Assembly (NCBI GenBank): GCA_947044365.1
Contig: OX345636.1
Location: forward strand, 48,834,896-48,898,895
From: Petrosia ficiformis
Lineage: Eukaryota; Porifera; Demospongiae; Haplosclerida; Petrosiidae
DNA length: 64,000 nucleotides
Direction: 5' to 3'
Below, in pieces: positions 21,473 through 34,230 of the stretch. Made by a program: the position numbers and the translations under genes. Positions within the stretch are counted from its first letter, which is position 1, and every line of letters begins with the position of its first letter. The notes beneath the pieces are model-generated. The model searched no databases. It saw only the letters and a list, made by a program, of their open reading frames with translations, and had not been told where the DNA came from.

Positions 21473-23276
21473 ATGGTTAAAACCAACCCTGTTATTATGA
21501 TGTACTAGGCATAGAAAAGGATGCTACAAACGCCGACATCAAGGAAGTGTAAGTTTATTGTCACTGTAATGACCACTATTTGTTATAATAATAAATATAT
21601 ATATATTTAATTAAATCACAGCTAATTGTGAAGCTGGAGCCAGTTAGAGTACTGACTTGGCTGTACTCTAACTGGCTTCCTACATCTGAGATTCGCTTGA
21701 CCATAGATTTAAGACCAACTTTATTCAACATGTCAGCTACAAGCTTTCTGAGACACCGGAAGCCACCAGAAGGAACCTCAAAGGACCTAAATACAATTGC
21801 TAATGAGCATAACCACCACAACCCAACCCAAGGAGCTGTCTGCTTCACATGCTTTTCCTCTCTCCCTAGCAAAACCCTGACAATACATTTTCAATGGGAA
21901 GAATTGATTAAATGTTTAATTCAAAAATTACCCGAATGCTACAGAAGACTTGCATTAATGTGATGAAAAAGTCTGGGATCAACTGTAATACACGGACAGG
22001 CATTGGGGGCGTGGCTGACATCGTGGGTGAAAACACATGACTTCCGCTATGACGGTTCTAACGTCAAGGGTGGGGCTGCTTCCCACTGTTTGACATTTAC
22101 GCTGGGCCAACAGGCCCAGCGCTGTTCATGACGAACAGGGGGGGTATGGGGGGGCTGCGCCCCCCCAGTTTAGGCACCTTGTCAGTAGGGATATCATCAG
22201 CATGTTAGCGAGCATAGTTACAGCCTGCCACACCTATCGTGCATAATTAATGAGGTGGCATGATGGTCAATCTATCAACGTTTTATATGTCATAGCGAAA
22301 GTCACGTGTTCCGCCCACGCTGTAGGCCACGCCCTCGATGCTTAAAAGTGCCCTGTCCGTGTATTGCAGTTGATCCAAAGACTGGTTGGTCTATCCACTC
22401 AAGCAAAGTCAGGGAGTGGCTAGACAATGCAAGTTGTTTAACAATTTACACTCCTTGCCCACTGTATGGTTTGTGTCATACATGCATTGTGTAACCATTA
22501 ATTGTATATTCATAGTCCAAGTTTATCTAATGAAGCCAATAAGTTTTAGAGTTGAGTACAGTGGCAGTTGAATCTCATGTGTGTGTATTTTTGTTCATGT
22601 ACATGTACATGTGTGTGTGCTAAGTAATTTGTGTGTAATAGTGTAGTACATGTATATATACTATGTGTATTGTGCTCTAATATATCATCTGAGACAGTGA
22701 TGAGAGGAAGCTACGAGGGTGAAGGTCATACGCGAGAGCAGTGCAACATATACTAACCATGGTTTATATATGTAATTATCGTATGTATTGATGGCGTCAA
22801 AGACAAGAATATGGCAGAGCCTTCCCTATGTGTAACTGTCTAGCAAGAGATGTATCAAGATCCTTGGTCACTAAGTGTGTGTCTTTAAGGAAGAGTAATA
22901 ATTATCAGTGTCCACCAATATGTGTATCGGAATCGATATTTGCTATGTTTTTCTATTATATCGATATTGGTAGCACCTAAATAACCAAGACTGATTCACA
23001 TGACCATTAATTGAAGTTGATGAGAGTTATGCATGTGAGAAGACGAGTGATGCTGCAGATAGTAGCAGAGTATTGTGTTCTTCCTGTGCTGATACTGTAT
23101 CAAGGGAAGGAAAAAGCAGAAATTGTTTATTACTACCAACTTGCAGAGACACCTACAAAACATAATCATATTGTGGATGTCTTTGAGCTTCAGAAAGTTT
23201 TCGTTTTAAACAGGCTTTCGTATTAACAGTGTTCGTTTTAATGTGACTCCACTATATATGTGTATTGGTTGAAGCG

Positions 23277-23314
<38 letters not shown>

Positions 23315-23854
23315 TATATAATATATTATAAATCATTGGTAGGTGGCTTGCTAGGATTATAACACGTTTTTAAATCCATAACTTCATGTACAATGTGCTG
23401 ACTCAGCTATAACTAGGTGTGCGAAAGGTGTTATAACTAGGCAATTATTATATCTGGGAATTATTTCATTTAAGAAAAAGATAAATAATGAACTTCGAAA
23501 ATAAATCTTGGACTAATAGCTACATTCTTCTGACAAGAATTACTTTGCCAAATGAAGTCAGTTTATTCATGAAGGATACTAATAAAAACACATTCAAAGA
23601 TCATTAATATAACATGTTCACAACAGCAACAATTTCATTTCTGCAACATGGATAGAAGACTTAGGAAACTTAGAAGACTTGTTTTCATTTATACTAATAA
23701 TCAAAATTAATAATTTGTATTCATGTGCTTTTTTATTGTCTTAGGTATTGCAAAAAGGCACTACAATTCCATCTTGATAAAAACCCAAACAATGTTTCTC
23801 AAGCACAAGAAATGTTTCAAGAAGTTTTGGAAGCGTATGGTGTTCTGTCTAACT
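21473..23854 (+). CDS. J-domain, first two exons of a multi-exon gene (HPD motif changed, frame break)
   Basis: Exon 1 (21473-21548) starts MVKTNP and continues, one reading frame off, with YYDVLGIEKDATNADIKE; donor gtaagt. Exon 2 (23745-23854), acceptor ttag, gives YCKKALQFHLDKNPN, then FQEVLEAYGVLSN; donor gtaagt. Together they are helices I-III of a J domain, as in DNAJA/DNAJB co-chaperones. Two oddities: the catalytic HPD tripeptide is HLD (CAT CTT GAT), which should abolish Hsp70 stimulation, and one base is missing between the start and YYD. No upstream acceptor rescues the frame. So it is a pseudogene, a non-catalytic J-like domain with an assembly error, or has a start that I cannot see. 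Confidence 0.7.
21974..22378. mobile_element. MITE-like element with long terminal inverted repeats
   Basis: Left end GGATCAACTGTAATACACGG and right end CCGTGTATTGCAGTTGATCC are inverted copies; further in, GGCGTGGC and CATGACTTCCGCTATGAC pair with GCCACGCC and GTCATAGCGAAAGTCACG. Flanks AAAGTCT / AAAGACT may be a worn target duplication. The middle has a G-run (GGGGGGGTATGGGGGGGC) followed by a C-run. No transposase. Confidence 0.65.
23278..23332. repeat. (AT)n tract
   Basis: ATATATAT run followed by AATATTATATATAATATATTATAA. Confidence 0.9.
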
Positions 23855-25009
23855 GTAAGTAAATAACTAAACTAACCTTCCACTCCACCCCTTGTGGGTG
23901 TGAGTTAATTATGCCATAATTATAATATATATATAATTACAAAATTGACCCAGTAATTCATTTCAGTGCAATCCAGACTCACACATGCATGGGCCTGTGT
24001 AGGCTGGAAAGATTATTATAATCATATGCAGTCAATTAACGTACCATAGTTGAAAGTGAATGCTTTAGCAGTGATTCAAAAAAGTTCACATTTTGGAATA
24101 GTATGCATGTTTTACATTGAAATTAGTCATGGGTAATGTATCAACAAATTATTGTGATTTTAACAATATTTAATCAGGACAGAGCCTTCAAACACTTGCC
24201 TTGGTATATATGGCTTTGAGTACAAAACAGATTGTTTCTTGCTTTACAAACTTCGAAAATGAAGCATAAATAGCCAATCCTCGTGTTTTCCGGTCGACTG
24301 ACCTTAGAAGCACTTATAGACAACATGACAAAGGCGAACAAAGTCCTCATAAAGAATCCTGATGATCCTATGAACTTGGGAGAATCACAGAATTCACATG
24401 CCAGAACTGTAGCTGAAAAGAAGGAATATTTAAAACTTGTTTATTGACACAATGGTACAATAATCTGCAGTATACATGTACATACATACATGTAAATTAT
24501 CAAAGCTCATGCAGACATCTCCAAAATATTTATATATTAAGTTCTTATGAATTATATAAGCTTTAGAACTAACTATAAAACTACAGTATGAACACAACAG
24601 ATCCAAACTGCTCACATTAAATTTTCATCTTATGCTAGAAATCAAATCAACCCAGTTCTTTTGGCTTTCCTTCAGTCACTTGTTAGTGAGATCTATACAT
24701 AACATGCTCCTTATAGATTGTAGTCCACACAAAAGGGACATATGCTTTTTTGGCATGATGCTGAGAAAGAGCTTCAACAGAAACATTTGACACAAAACAT
24801 CAATAATAAAGTGAAGTTGAAGATCCATTGTAGTTGGGGAATGGCTGCACAGCTTCCAGTGAAATACTATATAATTAGATAATAAATTCACTCTTGATGC
24901 AGAACCTTTGCCACGAGTGATGTATGATTGGTATGTATGTATGCATATTACTGACAAAAATACAATACAATATATATGATATTATATTAAAACTAAAGAT
25001 AAATCAGAG

Positions 25010-25200
25010 AGTACAGTAATACTCTCTATGTGGGATGACATGGAATAAAAAATGGCTGCCCATACATTTCAATTGCAAGTGATGAGCTGAAATCTCTGGT
25101 AATATATACAGATAAGTTTTAATACACATATACCTATTCATATCTAGTGTTTTTATGACTACTAACACCCTCTAAATGTCCAAAGATTGTCATTAAGGTA
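25010..25200. repeat. Dispersed repeat with TACTCTCTATGTAGGGATG
   Basis: Marks are ACTCTCTATGT.GGGAT, ATGGCTGCCCATACATTTC and TGCAAGTGATGAGCTGAAAT. Copies at 25010, 26525, 27665 (interrupted by a TIR element) and 55725, all in this orientation. All four lie in introns of the candidate J-domain/ZU5-like gene. Confidence 0.7.
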
Positions 25201-25875
25201 GATATCCACCGAGTGGCAAAACTGGCAAAATCTTCATAAGTTTATTATTATTATTATTATTTTCCACACAAGTCATATTTTTGTTTGTTGAACTATCACA
25301 CTGATTCTAGCACCATTCCAATTGCATTCATAGTAAAATTCTGGTCTACAATTACCAAGATGAAATAGGCTTCAGATACTATGAAAGAAGACAGTCTCAA
25401 CGACTGTAAAGATTTGATATCGAATTGGATGCCATTTTCATAAGTGTATTCATTAATCGAGCCAAGTGGAATATAATTATGCATGCACATTTGTGTACTC
25501 GGAACGTAACATGGAAGCTGAAAAAAGGAGAAAGTACTTGTTGCCATAAGCGTAGTAATAACATTTTTGAGCAAATACATTCTTATAATAATAATTATTA
25601 ATATTAAAGCCATTGTATAGTAATATTACGTACTATGATAAGAATAGTTGACACAGTGATTTCTTGTAGACAGTGCTGCAAGTGAAATAGAGAATAGACA
25701 TCATCTGTAAGTGAAAGAAAATGTTAATGCAGAAATAATTGATATATTCAAAAGACTGACCTTCATTGATGAACAAATTTTAATAATTATTTATGATTGT
25801 ATAATTTCATATGATATATAATTTACACCAGTATTTCAAAAATGTTTACATTGTTCAGAAAAAAAAAACAATGGA

Positions 25876-26180
25876 AACAAGAATAATAAAAAACATTTTC
25901 AATAAAATGAAAGAAGATGTAGGGATGTCAAAACCCCAAAAGCATGCGAACAAGGTTGGGAGGCTAACATAGTAACAAACCACTTCTGTATAACCCTACA
26001 TAAGTACAGCTCTTTTTATTTTACTTTATAGTGGTGTAAGTACCTAGGTAGGGCTATATGGAAGTGGTTTGTTTAATTTGGGGTCGTATGTTAGCCTCCC
26101 AACCTTGTTCACATGCTTTTTAGGTTTTGACATCCCTATGTCTACTTTCATTTTATTGAAAATGTTTTTTATTTTTTAGT
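25876..26180. mobile_element. Foldback element FB1, full copy
   Basis: Arms of about 130 bp: CATTTTCAATAAAATGAAAG, GATGTCAAAACC and GGAGGCTAACAT on the left answer ATGTTAGCCTCC, GGTTTTGACATCC and CATTTTATTGAAAATG on the right. Related pieces lie at 34040-34230, 41943-42150 and 56335-56475. No ORF. Confidence 0.8.
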
Positions 26181-27718
26181 TATAGAATTGTAAACATTAT
26201 TTTTTAATGATAATTAATACATAATAAGAATAGTTATAAAATTATAATTCAATTACAAGATACATCAAATGATATCCACCTGCTTCACATACTGACGCTG
26301 GCAGATGGCATCACACAAGACTCGTCTAGAATAGCACAAGATGTATATATAATATACTGACTTCTAAAAGTCTGACAAAACTTGCCAATAATCTGAATTT
26401 GTGGATCCAATGTTGTGAAGTGAAAGCTGCCGTATCAGCATATTCTCTGGTGTCTTTTAACTTCAAAAATAACTGCATGTATTTTGTTTTTGAACAACTG
26501 AATACAAATAAATACATTTAAATAACAAATTACGGTAGCACTCTCTATGTAGGGATAAGCTGTAAAAAAATTGCCATCCATTATTTCAATTGCAAGTGAT
26601 TAGCTGAAATCTGTATTAATAAAATAAATACAGATAAGTGTTGATACACACATACAATTTTATATCAAGTGTTTCTACCACAGTACTAACAATACCTCGA
26701 TGGCTAGAGAGCGTCTTTAAAGTAGAGTAGCAAAACTGCAAGATTGTTGATCTCATAATACTATATCTATTACACGAAAATACACTTCTACATTTCAGGG
26801 GCTATCAAAGTAGTTTTAGCATGAATACTAATCTTTTAAAGTTAAATTAGCTGGGACAATTGTTGTACTGTTTTGTTTCTTGACCAAGTCAATGAATATT
26901 TTATCCACTTTGCAACAATTCCTGATGAATGGATGCCATTTTGTATGTAACCACACTCTTTATGAACATAATAGTGATCAGTGACTAATTAATGTAATAG
27001 TGAAGAACAATAACCTTTGGGTACAGTCTCCTTCTTCCGGCCACCATATTCCTATGGACAATATTAATGCTGTTAGTGAAATAGAATAGTCATCACATAT
27101 ATTTGATACTGAAACACAAACACAAATGACTGATATTGATTCAGTATAGTGCTCTAGCAACAAAATTAAACCTCACTTCCACATAACAATCCTAGATAAG
27201 TACAAGGGCACCGGAATCACAGCCCCATGGAGTCTCTTAAAGACAAATAAATATTACAAATCAACAGTTTTTATTGAAATAAACTTTCTTATTTCACTGT
27301 GACAGTCAATCAATGCAACATAAAGTAATTGTTTTAGATGACCACACTCCTCATGAATAATTATCTAAGTATGCTAAATTTTCTGGTGTACCTTTGTCAT
27401 GACAGTGCTAAGCCTCCCACAATTATAACAGCCTGAGGCCATACTTTTTAAGGTTGTCCTGTGCAAAAGTTTTTGTTGCCGAGGTACCATCCCAATCTTG
27501 CCTACATGCACTTTCTTTTTTAAATGTTTTTAAAATTTATTAATCTTCACAGATCAGAATCAACAAATAGTACAAAACAGGATACCAAATATCGATCAAA
27601 TGGTATTCATTCTCTGCGAGGTTCATATTCCCATAATATCAACCTGCTTCGAGATTTGCACGATAGTACTCTCTATGTAGGGATGGCATGAAAAAAATGG
27701 CTGCTGCCCATACATTTC

Positions 27719-28157
27719 AATAATATGTGACCGAATTTGCGAAAATCAGGCTTATGGGATAAAATTTGAAAATTGATTTTTTGTATTACCTGAATAGAGT
27801 ATTCAATTAGCTCTAGAATGATATATGATACATCCCAATCACGCAAAAGACAAAGCTACAGCGCGGGATTAAACCGTTGTAGTCACAAATCCTTCATTTT
27901 GAGAAAAACGCAATTAAATCAATTATTTAATCATTAAACGTAATGACTAAAAACTTTTTTAGGAGTGGCTAGCGAAGCACAGAGATGTCTCCAAACTTCT
28001 CTGAAGGTATGAGTGAATAGGTAAGATGTCAATGAAGCTTTTTATGTAGTAAAACAGTGATCACCCAAGTAAACCATAACTGTCTATTTTCACTCGTATC
28101 TCAAAATTAATAATTATCCCATAAGCCTGATTTTCGCAAATTCGGTCACATATTATT
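27719..28157. mobile_element. TIR element nested in the CTCTCTATGTAGGG repeat
   Basis: Perfect inverted termini of about 45 bp: AATATGTGACCGAATTTGCG on the left, CGCAAATTCGGTCACATATT on the right. It splits the dispersed repeat between CATTTCAAT and TTGCAAGTGA, which are continuous in the other copies. A reversed relative of its right part lies at 55440-55690. Confidence 0.8.
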
Positions 28158-29430
28158 GCAAGTGAAAGTGATGAGCTAAAATCTCTTCTGATATACATGT
28201 ATAGAGATAGGTCTTACTTAACACACACATACATTTTTATTGACAAAAAATGTTTGCTGTTTGTTGAACTATTGTGATGATTAAAGCACCATTCAATTGC
28301 ATTTATAGTAAAACTCTGGTATGTGAAATATTAGTTTCCAGAATAAATTGAAATATATAATCTATTATAATATATATCTCATAATGAAATTCATTACTAG
28401 TACAATTTCAATTTTCTTAATGAAAGAGTTTGCTCAATATTTGACATCCTGTTTTCTACTATTTGTTGTTATGAACTACAGGTATGAGCTAACTATTTGT
28501 ATAGGAAGGGTATCAGCTACTTTGTACTAAGTATTTTCTACTACTTGAACCACTATAATTTTTTGGTGTTGTCTACTCGTATTTCAAGCGGGGTAACAAA
28601 TTAAAAGTAGAAAAATTATTTTACGCCAAAACTGAGCTAAACAAAACCTGAGAAAACAGCTAAAACTAAACCATACAAACTAAAAAAAATTTTAAATAGG
28701 CTACCAAAACCAGAACCCTAACTTACATGTAAACTTGATACCCTAACCAAAACAGATAACGGAATTGACTGCAAAACATAACATGTATCCTTTATTCCTC
28801 ATGTAAGTCTCTCTGTACTGGCTGGCTATTTATGCACACTCAGTTCCACATCACCGCCTGTGCTTTATCCTATAGTCAGATATCATTTCATCTGTAGGGT
28901 GTTAATAACATATCAACCATACAGTAGATTTTTACTGTTGTGTAGGATCCCTGCTTTTGCATTAAATCAGTTTCAATCCCATGGGAAGATGCATCAACTT
29001 ATTTTTTATCCAGTAAGTTTATTGTTTTTGACATGTAATATATATGTATATGATTTTTGAAAAGCTTGACCATGTGCAGTACCCGACTGCCAGGAATAGG
29101 CTTCTTACTAAGGTTAAAAGAATGGTTGTGGAGTTCTGCCAGTTTGGTTGGCAGGCTTAGCAATTTACCCAGCTGATTGTAAATCATTGTTCTTATGAAA
29201 CATTTATTGTTTGAGGCATTGGTTGGTTGGTCCAGTGATGTAGAACATTGTTCACTAAATCTGGAAAACTCGCATAGATACGAAACCAAACTATATTTGA
29301 AGCCCAGAACATGGAAATAAACCAAAATGTTCTTTAGGTGGCTAAATATTTCCACACTCTTATCCCATTCCTGATAAATCAAATGATATTAAATATTGAT
29401 GATGTATTTAAAGTCTTTATTCTCTTGTAG

Positions 29431-31665
29431 ATAACAAATATCAATTCAGTGAAGCCACCAGGTAAAATAATTCATTGTTATAGTTAAGTATTAATATTGA
29501 AATTTTAAAGAAAGAATTGTCAGAGTAACTATTTTGAACACAGGACGTTTCTTACATTTACTTTTGAAGAGTTTGAGAAATGGTTTGATGAATATGAACA
29601 TGATACAACTAGAGAAGATGAAGTAAGTCTGAAAGACAAAATTGATGCTGAAATTGCCAAAATTCATCAAGGTCAGTTATTTTATACTAATCTTAATTCA
29701 TAATTCCTCAAATGTTAGTGGTGTACATATACAAACACAATGTGTGATTGGCATTCAAAAATAGAATGCATGCAATCATTTATATATTTGTAACAGACAA
29801 GCCAGATGATATAGAGGAAATAAACAGTGAAAACACACCAAGTAAATTTAAAAGTGTGGACCCTCCAAACAAGAGTAGAAATAACATATCAATGAGGTTT
29901 TAGTTTTAACAGCCAAAGAATTCAATAATCGAGAAAAAGTTATAATCTTGGTTACTTCCTGAGTATGTTTAGGCTGCATCCACTGATTGCTTAGAAACAA
30001 ATATAAAATCCAGTAAATGCATTGTCTTGTTGTGCCAAATATTTCTGTTCCAAGTGCATCTAACGTTCAAGCAGGCAACCCTTTACATCCCATAATTAAA
30101 CTGACCATGTATGTTTACATTCCATAATTAATCATTAAGGACTTGCAGGCTTGTAACCCCTCACAAAATAGCTTTCCATAAAACATTTCAATAGGTAATG
30201 CAGTACTATTTTCATTGCAACTATAATTTCTATGTAAGTATGTTTACCTGATTTATGTTTGTTACATTTATTCAGTAAAAGGAAAAAGAAGTGTGGTATT
30301 GATGGTGAAAGTTCACTTCACAGTGTTAATACTTCATCAGATGCAAAAGGTCTGTGAAACAACATGCATCCATGATAGAAAATTACATACATTTGATTTA
30401 ATACATGATTTATAATCAGACTTGGAGTCAAATACATGTTACAGCATTTGAAGGTTTCTGTACTTAACAAAGAATATTATCATTTCATCTTACAAACATA
30501 AGAGTCTCAAACCTATTGCCTGTTACATGACATCTTTCAGAATGAAAAACATTACCTGCAATACCAAAAAGTCATTCAGCTGATACAGATGATGCTGACA
30601 TGCACAAAAATCTTGGAATGATTCTTATCACCTTATTCAGTTATCACCAGCAAACTTCATGAAAGGACAGTGTATTTGTATTTTAGCTTTTTGAAATACA
30701 TTTTCAGGGTATTTCAATTACAAATACAAATACTTGTTATTTCTAAACTCAAAAATACAAATACTTTTTAAACGTATGTAAATACAACTAAATGCAAAGT
30801 ATTAGATCCCAAGCCTGCTTATAATAGACATTATTTGAGCACCATTGATAAAGGATTATTGTAAATGCAAACTTAATATAGTGATAAACCTTTAACATCA
30901 CTCATACATCACTAGTCCTAACAAATATATTGGTTAATAATGATAAATTTATTTACTACTTTAGATGACATTGAACTGACATGGAATTCCACTGCAACAT
31001 GGTATGTAATTATATTCAAAGGTTAACGAAATAAAAGTATGAACTAGATTACAAGTTGCTCATACCCATTTTTGTACTCAGCCTAATAGCAGCAATACAC
31101 AAATAATTTATTACCCTCTGTATAAGAGGTAGTGCAAGGTGTTGTTAGCAGATATATAGATTGTTGTCAATAGTAATTCTGCTCAATAGCAATAACCATT
31201 TTATGGCTGACAGGGCCATCCCTATATTTGCTTACCCACAGGTTCGATGTACATGTATGTTTATAATATATACAGTACAGGCTTGTGTCACATACACATT
31301 GTATATGTTAAGGAAGTTGTGCTTGGTTAATTAATGGCATGGCATGCCTGCTTGAGCTCTACAGGCCAGCAGGAAGAATGCTGCTTGTAGCTTACATAGA
31401 AACTAGCTGTTCTGCCTGAAACATATTCATAAAGTTATACAAGATCCTTTAAGAGAGTAGATAATCACAATAATAAGTATAATAGAAAAAAGTCAGCTGT
31501 GATTAATGAATGTTGGAGCACTTTGAAAGTTTAGTAGTCCAGACAGCCAACCCCTACATCTTTATTTTTCAGCATTTTAAGTATCAGTGCCTTTTAACTT
31601 ATTTAGTTTGACAGAAGACCTTCTAAGAAAACCATACTTACAAAAGCATATTTCATTAGCTACTG
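29431..31665 (+). CDS. Exons 3-8 of the J-domain gene (linker region)
   Basis: Six exons keep one frame through GT-AG introns: 29431-29461, 29544-29671, 29797-29896, 30276-30349, 30965-31001 and 31607-31665. The first gives YNKYQFSEATR, fitting the end of a J domain. The next has FTFEEFEKWFDEYEHDTTRE, acidic and helical. Exon 6 carries a basic KRKKK, a possible nuclear signal. The last ends LATG before a gtaagt donor. Donor of 29896 (gttttag) is weak. Lengths and phases close exactly (31, 128, 100, 74, 37, 59 bp), which supports the set. No known domain in the linker. Confidence 0.55.
31222..31480. repeat. Dispersed repeat RE, partial copy in an intron
   Basis: Shares TATGGCTGACAGGGCCATCC, TTAAGGAAGTTGTG, GGCATGGCATGCC and AGCAGGAAGAATGCTGC with the RE copies at 11020 and 46885. 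Confidence 0.65.
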
Positions 31666-31779
31666 GTAAGTCAGTAGCAACGCATATATTTAATGTCTGT
31701 ACAGCTGTAGCTATCAGCTTTGTGCCACTTTTAACCTTAATTAACGGCAAAGCAATTAATATAATTGACCACAGCCATC

Positions 31780-32690
31780 AATAAACAGCATAAAATTTTC
31801 GGTGCTCTTTGTGCACAAACTTTGCCCAGGTACAATGTTCTTCTGTAGCTGCCTATGCCTAGAGACAACATCAATTTCACTCGCATCCCATCTTGGACCA
31901 GGGTGTGCTCATCATGATGAAGGTCTCTCTGCTTCTGACGGAGAAGATCGTTGGATTTTATTGAGTGGTGGAAATAGCTAACCAAACACTTTGTCCGACC
32001 TAATGTTCTGGCTAACTCAGAAACCCCCATTGCCTTTTTTGGACTCCTAACTGAAGGGTGTGAACAAAGCATCCTACAATAGGCCCGTTAAGATTTTCAA
32101 GTATGTTTCTAGCATTGTCTGTAGTAGCCCTACTTAGACTGGTCACAGGTAACTGCCAGCAAGAAAGCATTTTTTCTAGGCATGTGGCTAGATTGTTGGC
32201 AGTATGGTCACTTGTACATTCAGCAATCTCTAAGAGATGACAACGTATTACCCACTGGGAATCAATGTAATGAACTGTAAGTACTGCAGTTCTGTTGCAA
32301 TTGCTTTAACAATTTGAGTATTTCTTTCTCATAAAGCTTAGGTATGTAGTGACGAGTGATAGTTGTCTGGTCAGGGGGAGTATACCATGGTTCAAATGTT
32401 CGGAGCATATGCCTGCATTTGTCCTGGCATTCTTTGAGCATCTGGGTTTGTTTTCGATGAAACTTCATTGTACTCACTTTTATGGTCGAGGCCAGTGACA
32501 TTCATTGCTGCTAGCGACTAGCCTGAGTGTTTCCCCCCTGGGACCAAGATCGTTTGCACTTTTCTGATGATACCAGCATAAGTCTGCATTTGTGGTTGAG
32601 TCAGGTGAGAGTATGGCCATGGTAGTCAGTATTGAGAGCACTGATCCGGGTCGCCAATTAGTTATTATCAAATCAAACATAGTCAACTAA
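31780..32690 (-). pseudogene. hAT-family (ZBED-type) transposase fragment, broken
   Basis: Minus strand. Early part (about 32500-32280): TRHYIPKLYEKEILKLLKQL, typical of hAT transposases. A middle frame reads AECTSDHTANNLATCLEK-like sequence (about 32220-32160) and a TDNARN stretch near 32110. The next frame (32072-31737) has ELARTLGRTKCLVSYFHHS, NDLLRQKQRD and HTLVQD, where active copies continue with TRWNS. Frames change several times and the C-terminal dimerisation region is missing. A dead copy. Confidence 0.7.
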
Positions 32691-32988
32691 TCAATAAACA
32701 TAACCACAACACAATTATATACAGTCAGTTACTGCGTTTATGTAGAGAAGAGGAGATGGGTGTTTCAAAAACTACTTGACCACAATTGACACGGCTGAGG
32801 CAGTAAATTTCAGTTAACGTACGTATATTATGATTAAGTAAATATAGTGTGGGAAGATACCAATGCAAGTCACTATAAATATATTTCAGCTTCTACACAA
32901 GAATCATGCCCCTGAGATTTTTGCGGCAGCAGATGGATCATGAACCATGAGCAGGGCAGGGTTTTATTTAAAGTGGAGGGGGCATCAA

Positions 32989-33007
32989 CCCCCCCCCCCC
33001 CCCCCCC
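32989..33007. repeat. Poly-C run of 19 bases
   Basis: Nineteen consecutive C after GGGGGCATCAA. In a genome this AT-rich it stands out; length may be unstable or a sequencing artefact. Confidence 0.9.
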
Positions 33008-33029
33008 ATTTTGGAAGTTGTTTGGCAAT

Positions 33030-33355
33030 ATACCATGATACCCTGTAAGCCTGTATGAAGTTTTTCAAGTTTAAGTTGTGCCCCGGTTTCCTCAGCAAAT
33101 TTTGTTAATAAAAGCCTCACCAATTCTATAGCTGGAAATGCTTCTTCTTAATGTGGACAATGGCTGTTATTTTCTCAGGTTCTTGTCTGATTCTATCTTG
33201 GTCAATTAAATGGCCATTGAAATTAACATAACTCTGGTTCAATATTCATTTCTCTGAGTTCAGTGTTACTCCAGCTTTCTCAAGTCCACATAGTACTCCA
33301 TTATTATGCTTGTCTTCAGTAGTCTTTATTAAACAGATTGCTGAACTAGCATTTC
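33030..33355 (-). pseudogene. Ty3/Gypsy reverse transcriptase end, fragment
   Basis: Minus strand from about 33320: GLEKAGVTLNSEK, then a stop, then NFNGHLIDQDRIRQEPEKI and an AIVHIKKK stretch. This is the block after the RT catalytic site in Ty3/Gypsy pol. No flanking LTR seen. Stops and frameshifts throughout. Confidence 0.65.
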
Positions 33356-34039
33356 ATTAATTGTGGAAAGAGGGTGGGGCTTTCGTAACACTGGTTTTCA
33401 GTCTGAACATAATGCAACTCCTAGAATAGCTATATTTTCAGCAAATCTTCCCAGCTTTTCTCAACTATCTAACTATCATATTCTGGTATATAGTAATCAT
33501 TTAATGCATGTAAATATGTTTAAAAGGTTTGGGGGAAACTTCTTTGTGTGTCCTAAACTCCCAAAGTGTGTATTGGGTCATTCTGAATGTGACTTTTGTA
33601 ATTGGGTGTATCAAATTATGACATTGTGTCTCACATTAATAAAATCACGATCTTGTAGGACCAAAGCATAGGCTGCATAGCTCTTTCTCATTTACCTTTG
33701 ATGTTAGTCAAAATGAGTGTGTCTTTAGAGTGGCTCTCACACCTTACATCCTCATTATACATTCCTGTCCAATTATTTGATGAATACCATGACATTCCAT
33801 TCCATTGATTAACTTTACTTGGAAAGTAAATTTACTAACTTCTTTTTACAATAAAACCACTAACCAGGATCAGTGTCTTTATAACTTTAAACCATACACT
33901 CCATCCAATTGTAAAATTGTTGTATCAAACCTTCAGATGACATAACATTTGAATTAATAAGTGAGTGTAGCAATTTAAAAATGATCGTGTGATGTCACCA
34001 TGGATCATATTGAACAATCAAATCAAAAACCTCTTAATC

Positions 34040-34230
34040 GAGACTTTTGACAGCTTTTTGTATTTTGCTTTATAGATGTGTAAGTGCTTATGTAGGGTTA
34101 TATGGAAGTGGTTTGTTTAATTTTGGGTCCTATGTTAGCCTCCCAACCTTGTTTGCATGTTTTTTGGGTTTTGACGTCTCTACATCTTCTTACATTTTTA
34201 TTGAAAATGTTTTTAATTATTCTTGTTTAT
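34040..34230. repeat. FB1 partial copy
   Basis: Right half of FB1: GCTTATGTAGGGTTATATGG, AATTTTGGGTCCTATGTTAG and TTTTTATTGAAAATG. The left arm is missing. Confidence 0.75.

Larger units (their letters stand above)
21549..23744. other. Intron between J-domain exons
   Basis: Contains a perfect 14-bp hairpin (21640-21653 with 21664-21677, GCCAGTTAGAGTAC), an inverted-repeat element at 21974-22378, an AT tract at 23278-23330 and an unassigned 111-codon ORF at 21628-21963. Confidence 0.55.
23855..29430. other. Large intron filled with small repeats
   Basis: No exon that I can support between the J-domain exons and the 31-bp exon at 29431. Content: a dispersed repeat with CTCTCTATGTAGGGATG (starts near 25015, 26525, 27665; a fourth copy at 55730), foldback FB1 (25876-26180) and a TIR element (27719-28157). 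Confidence 0.5.

Noticed and set aside
21628..21963. 111-codon plus-strand ORF in the J-domain intron (YSNWLPTSEIRLTIDLRPTL)
   Set aside because: No splice sites in phase with neighbouring exons and no family recognised; part of it is a hairpin. Left unassigned.
24290..24445. Open stretch with ALIDNMTKANKVLIKNPDDP as an exon of the J-domain gene
   Set aside because: No acceptor in the right phase after exon 2, a stop soon follows, and exon 29431 fits exon 2 directly. May be a repeat fragment.
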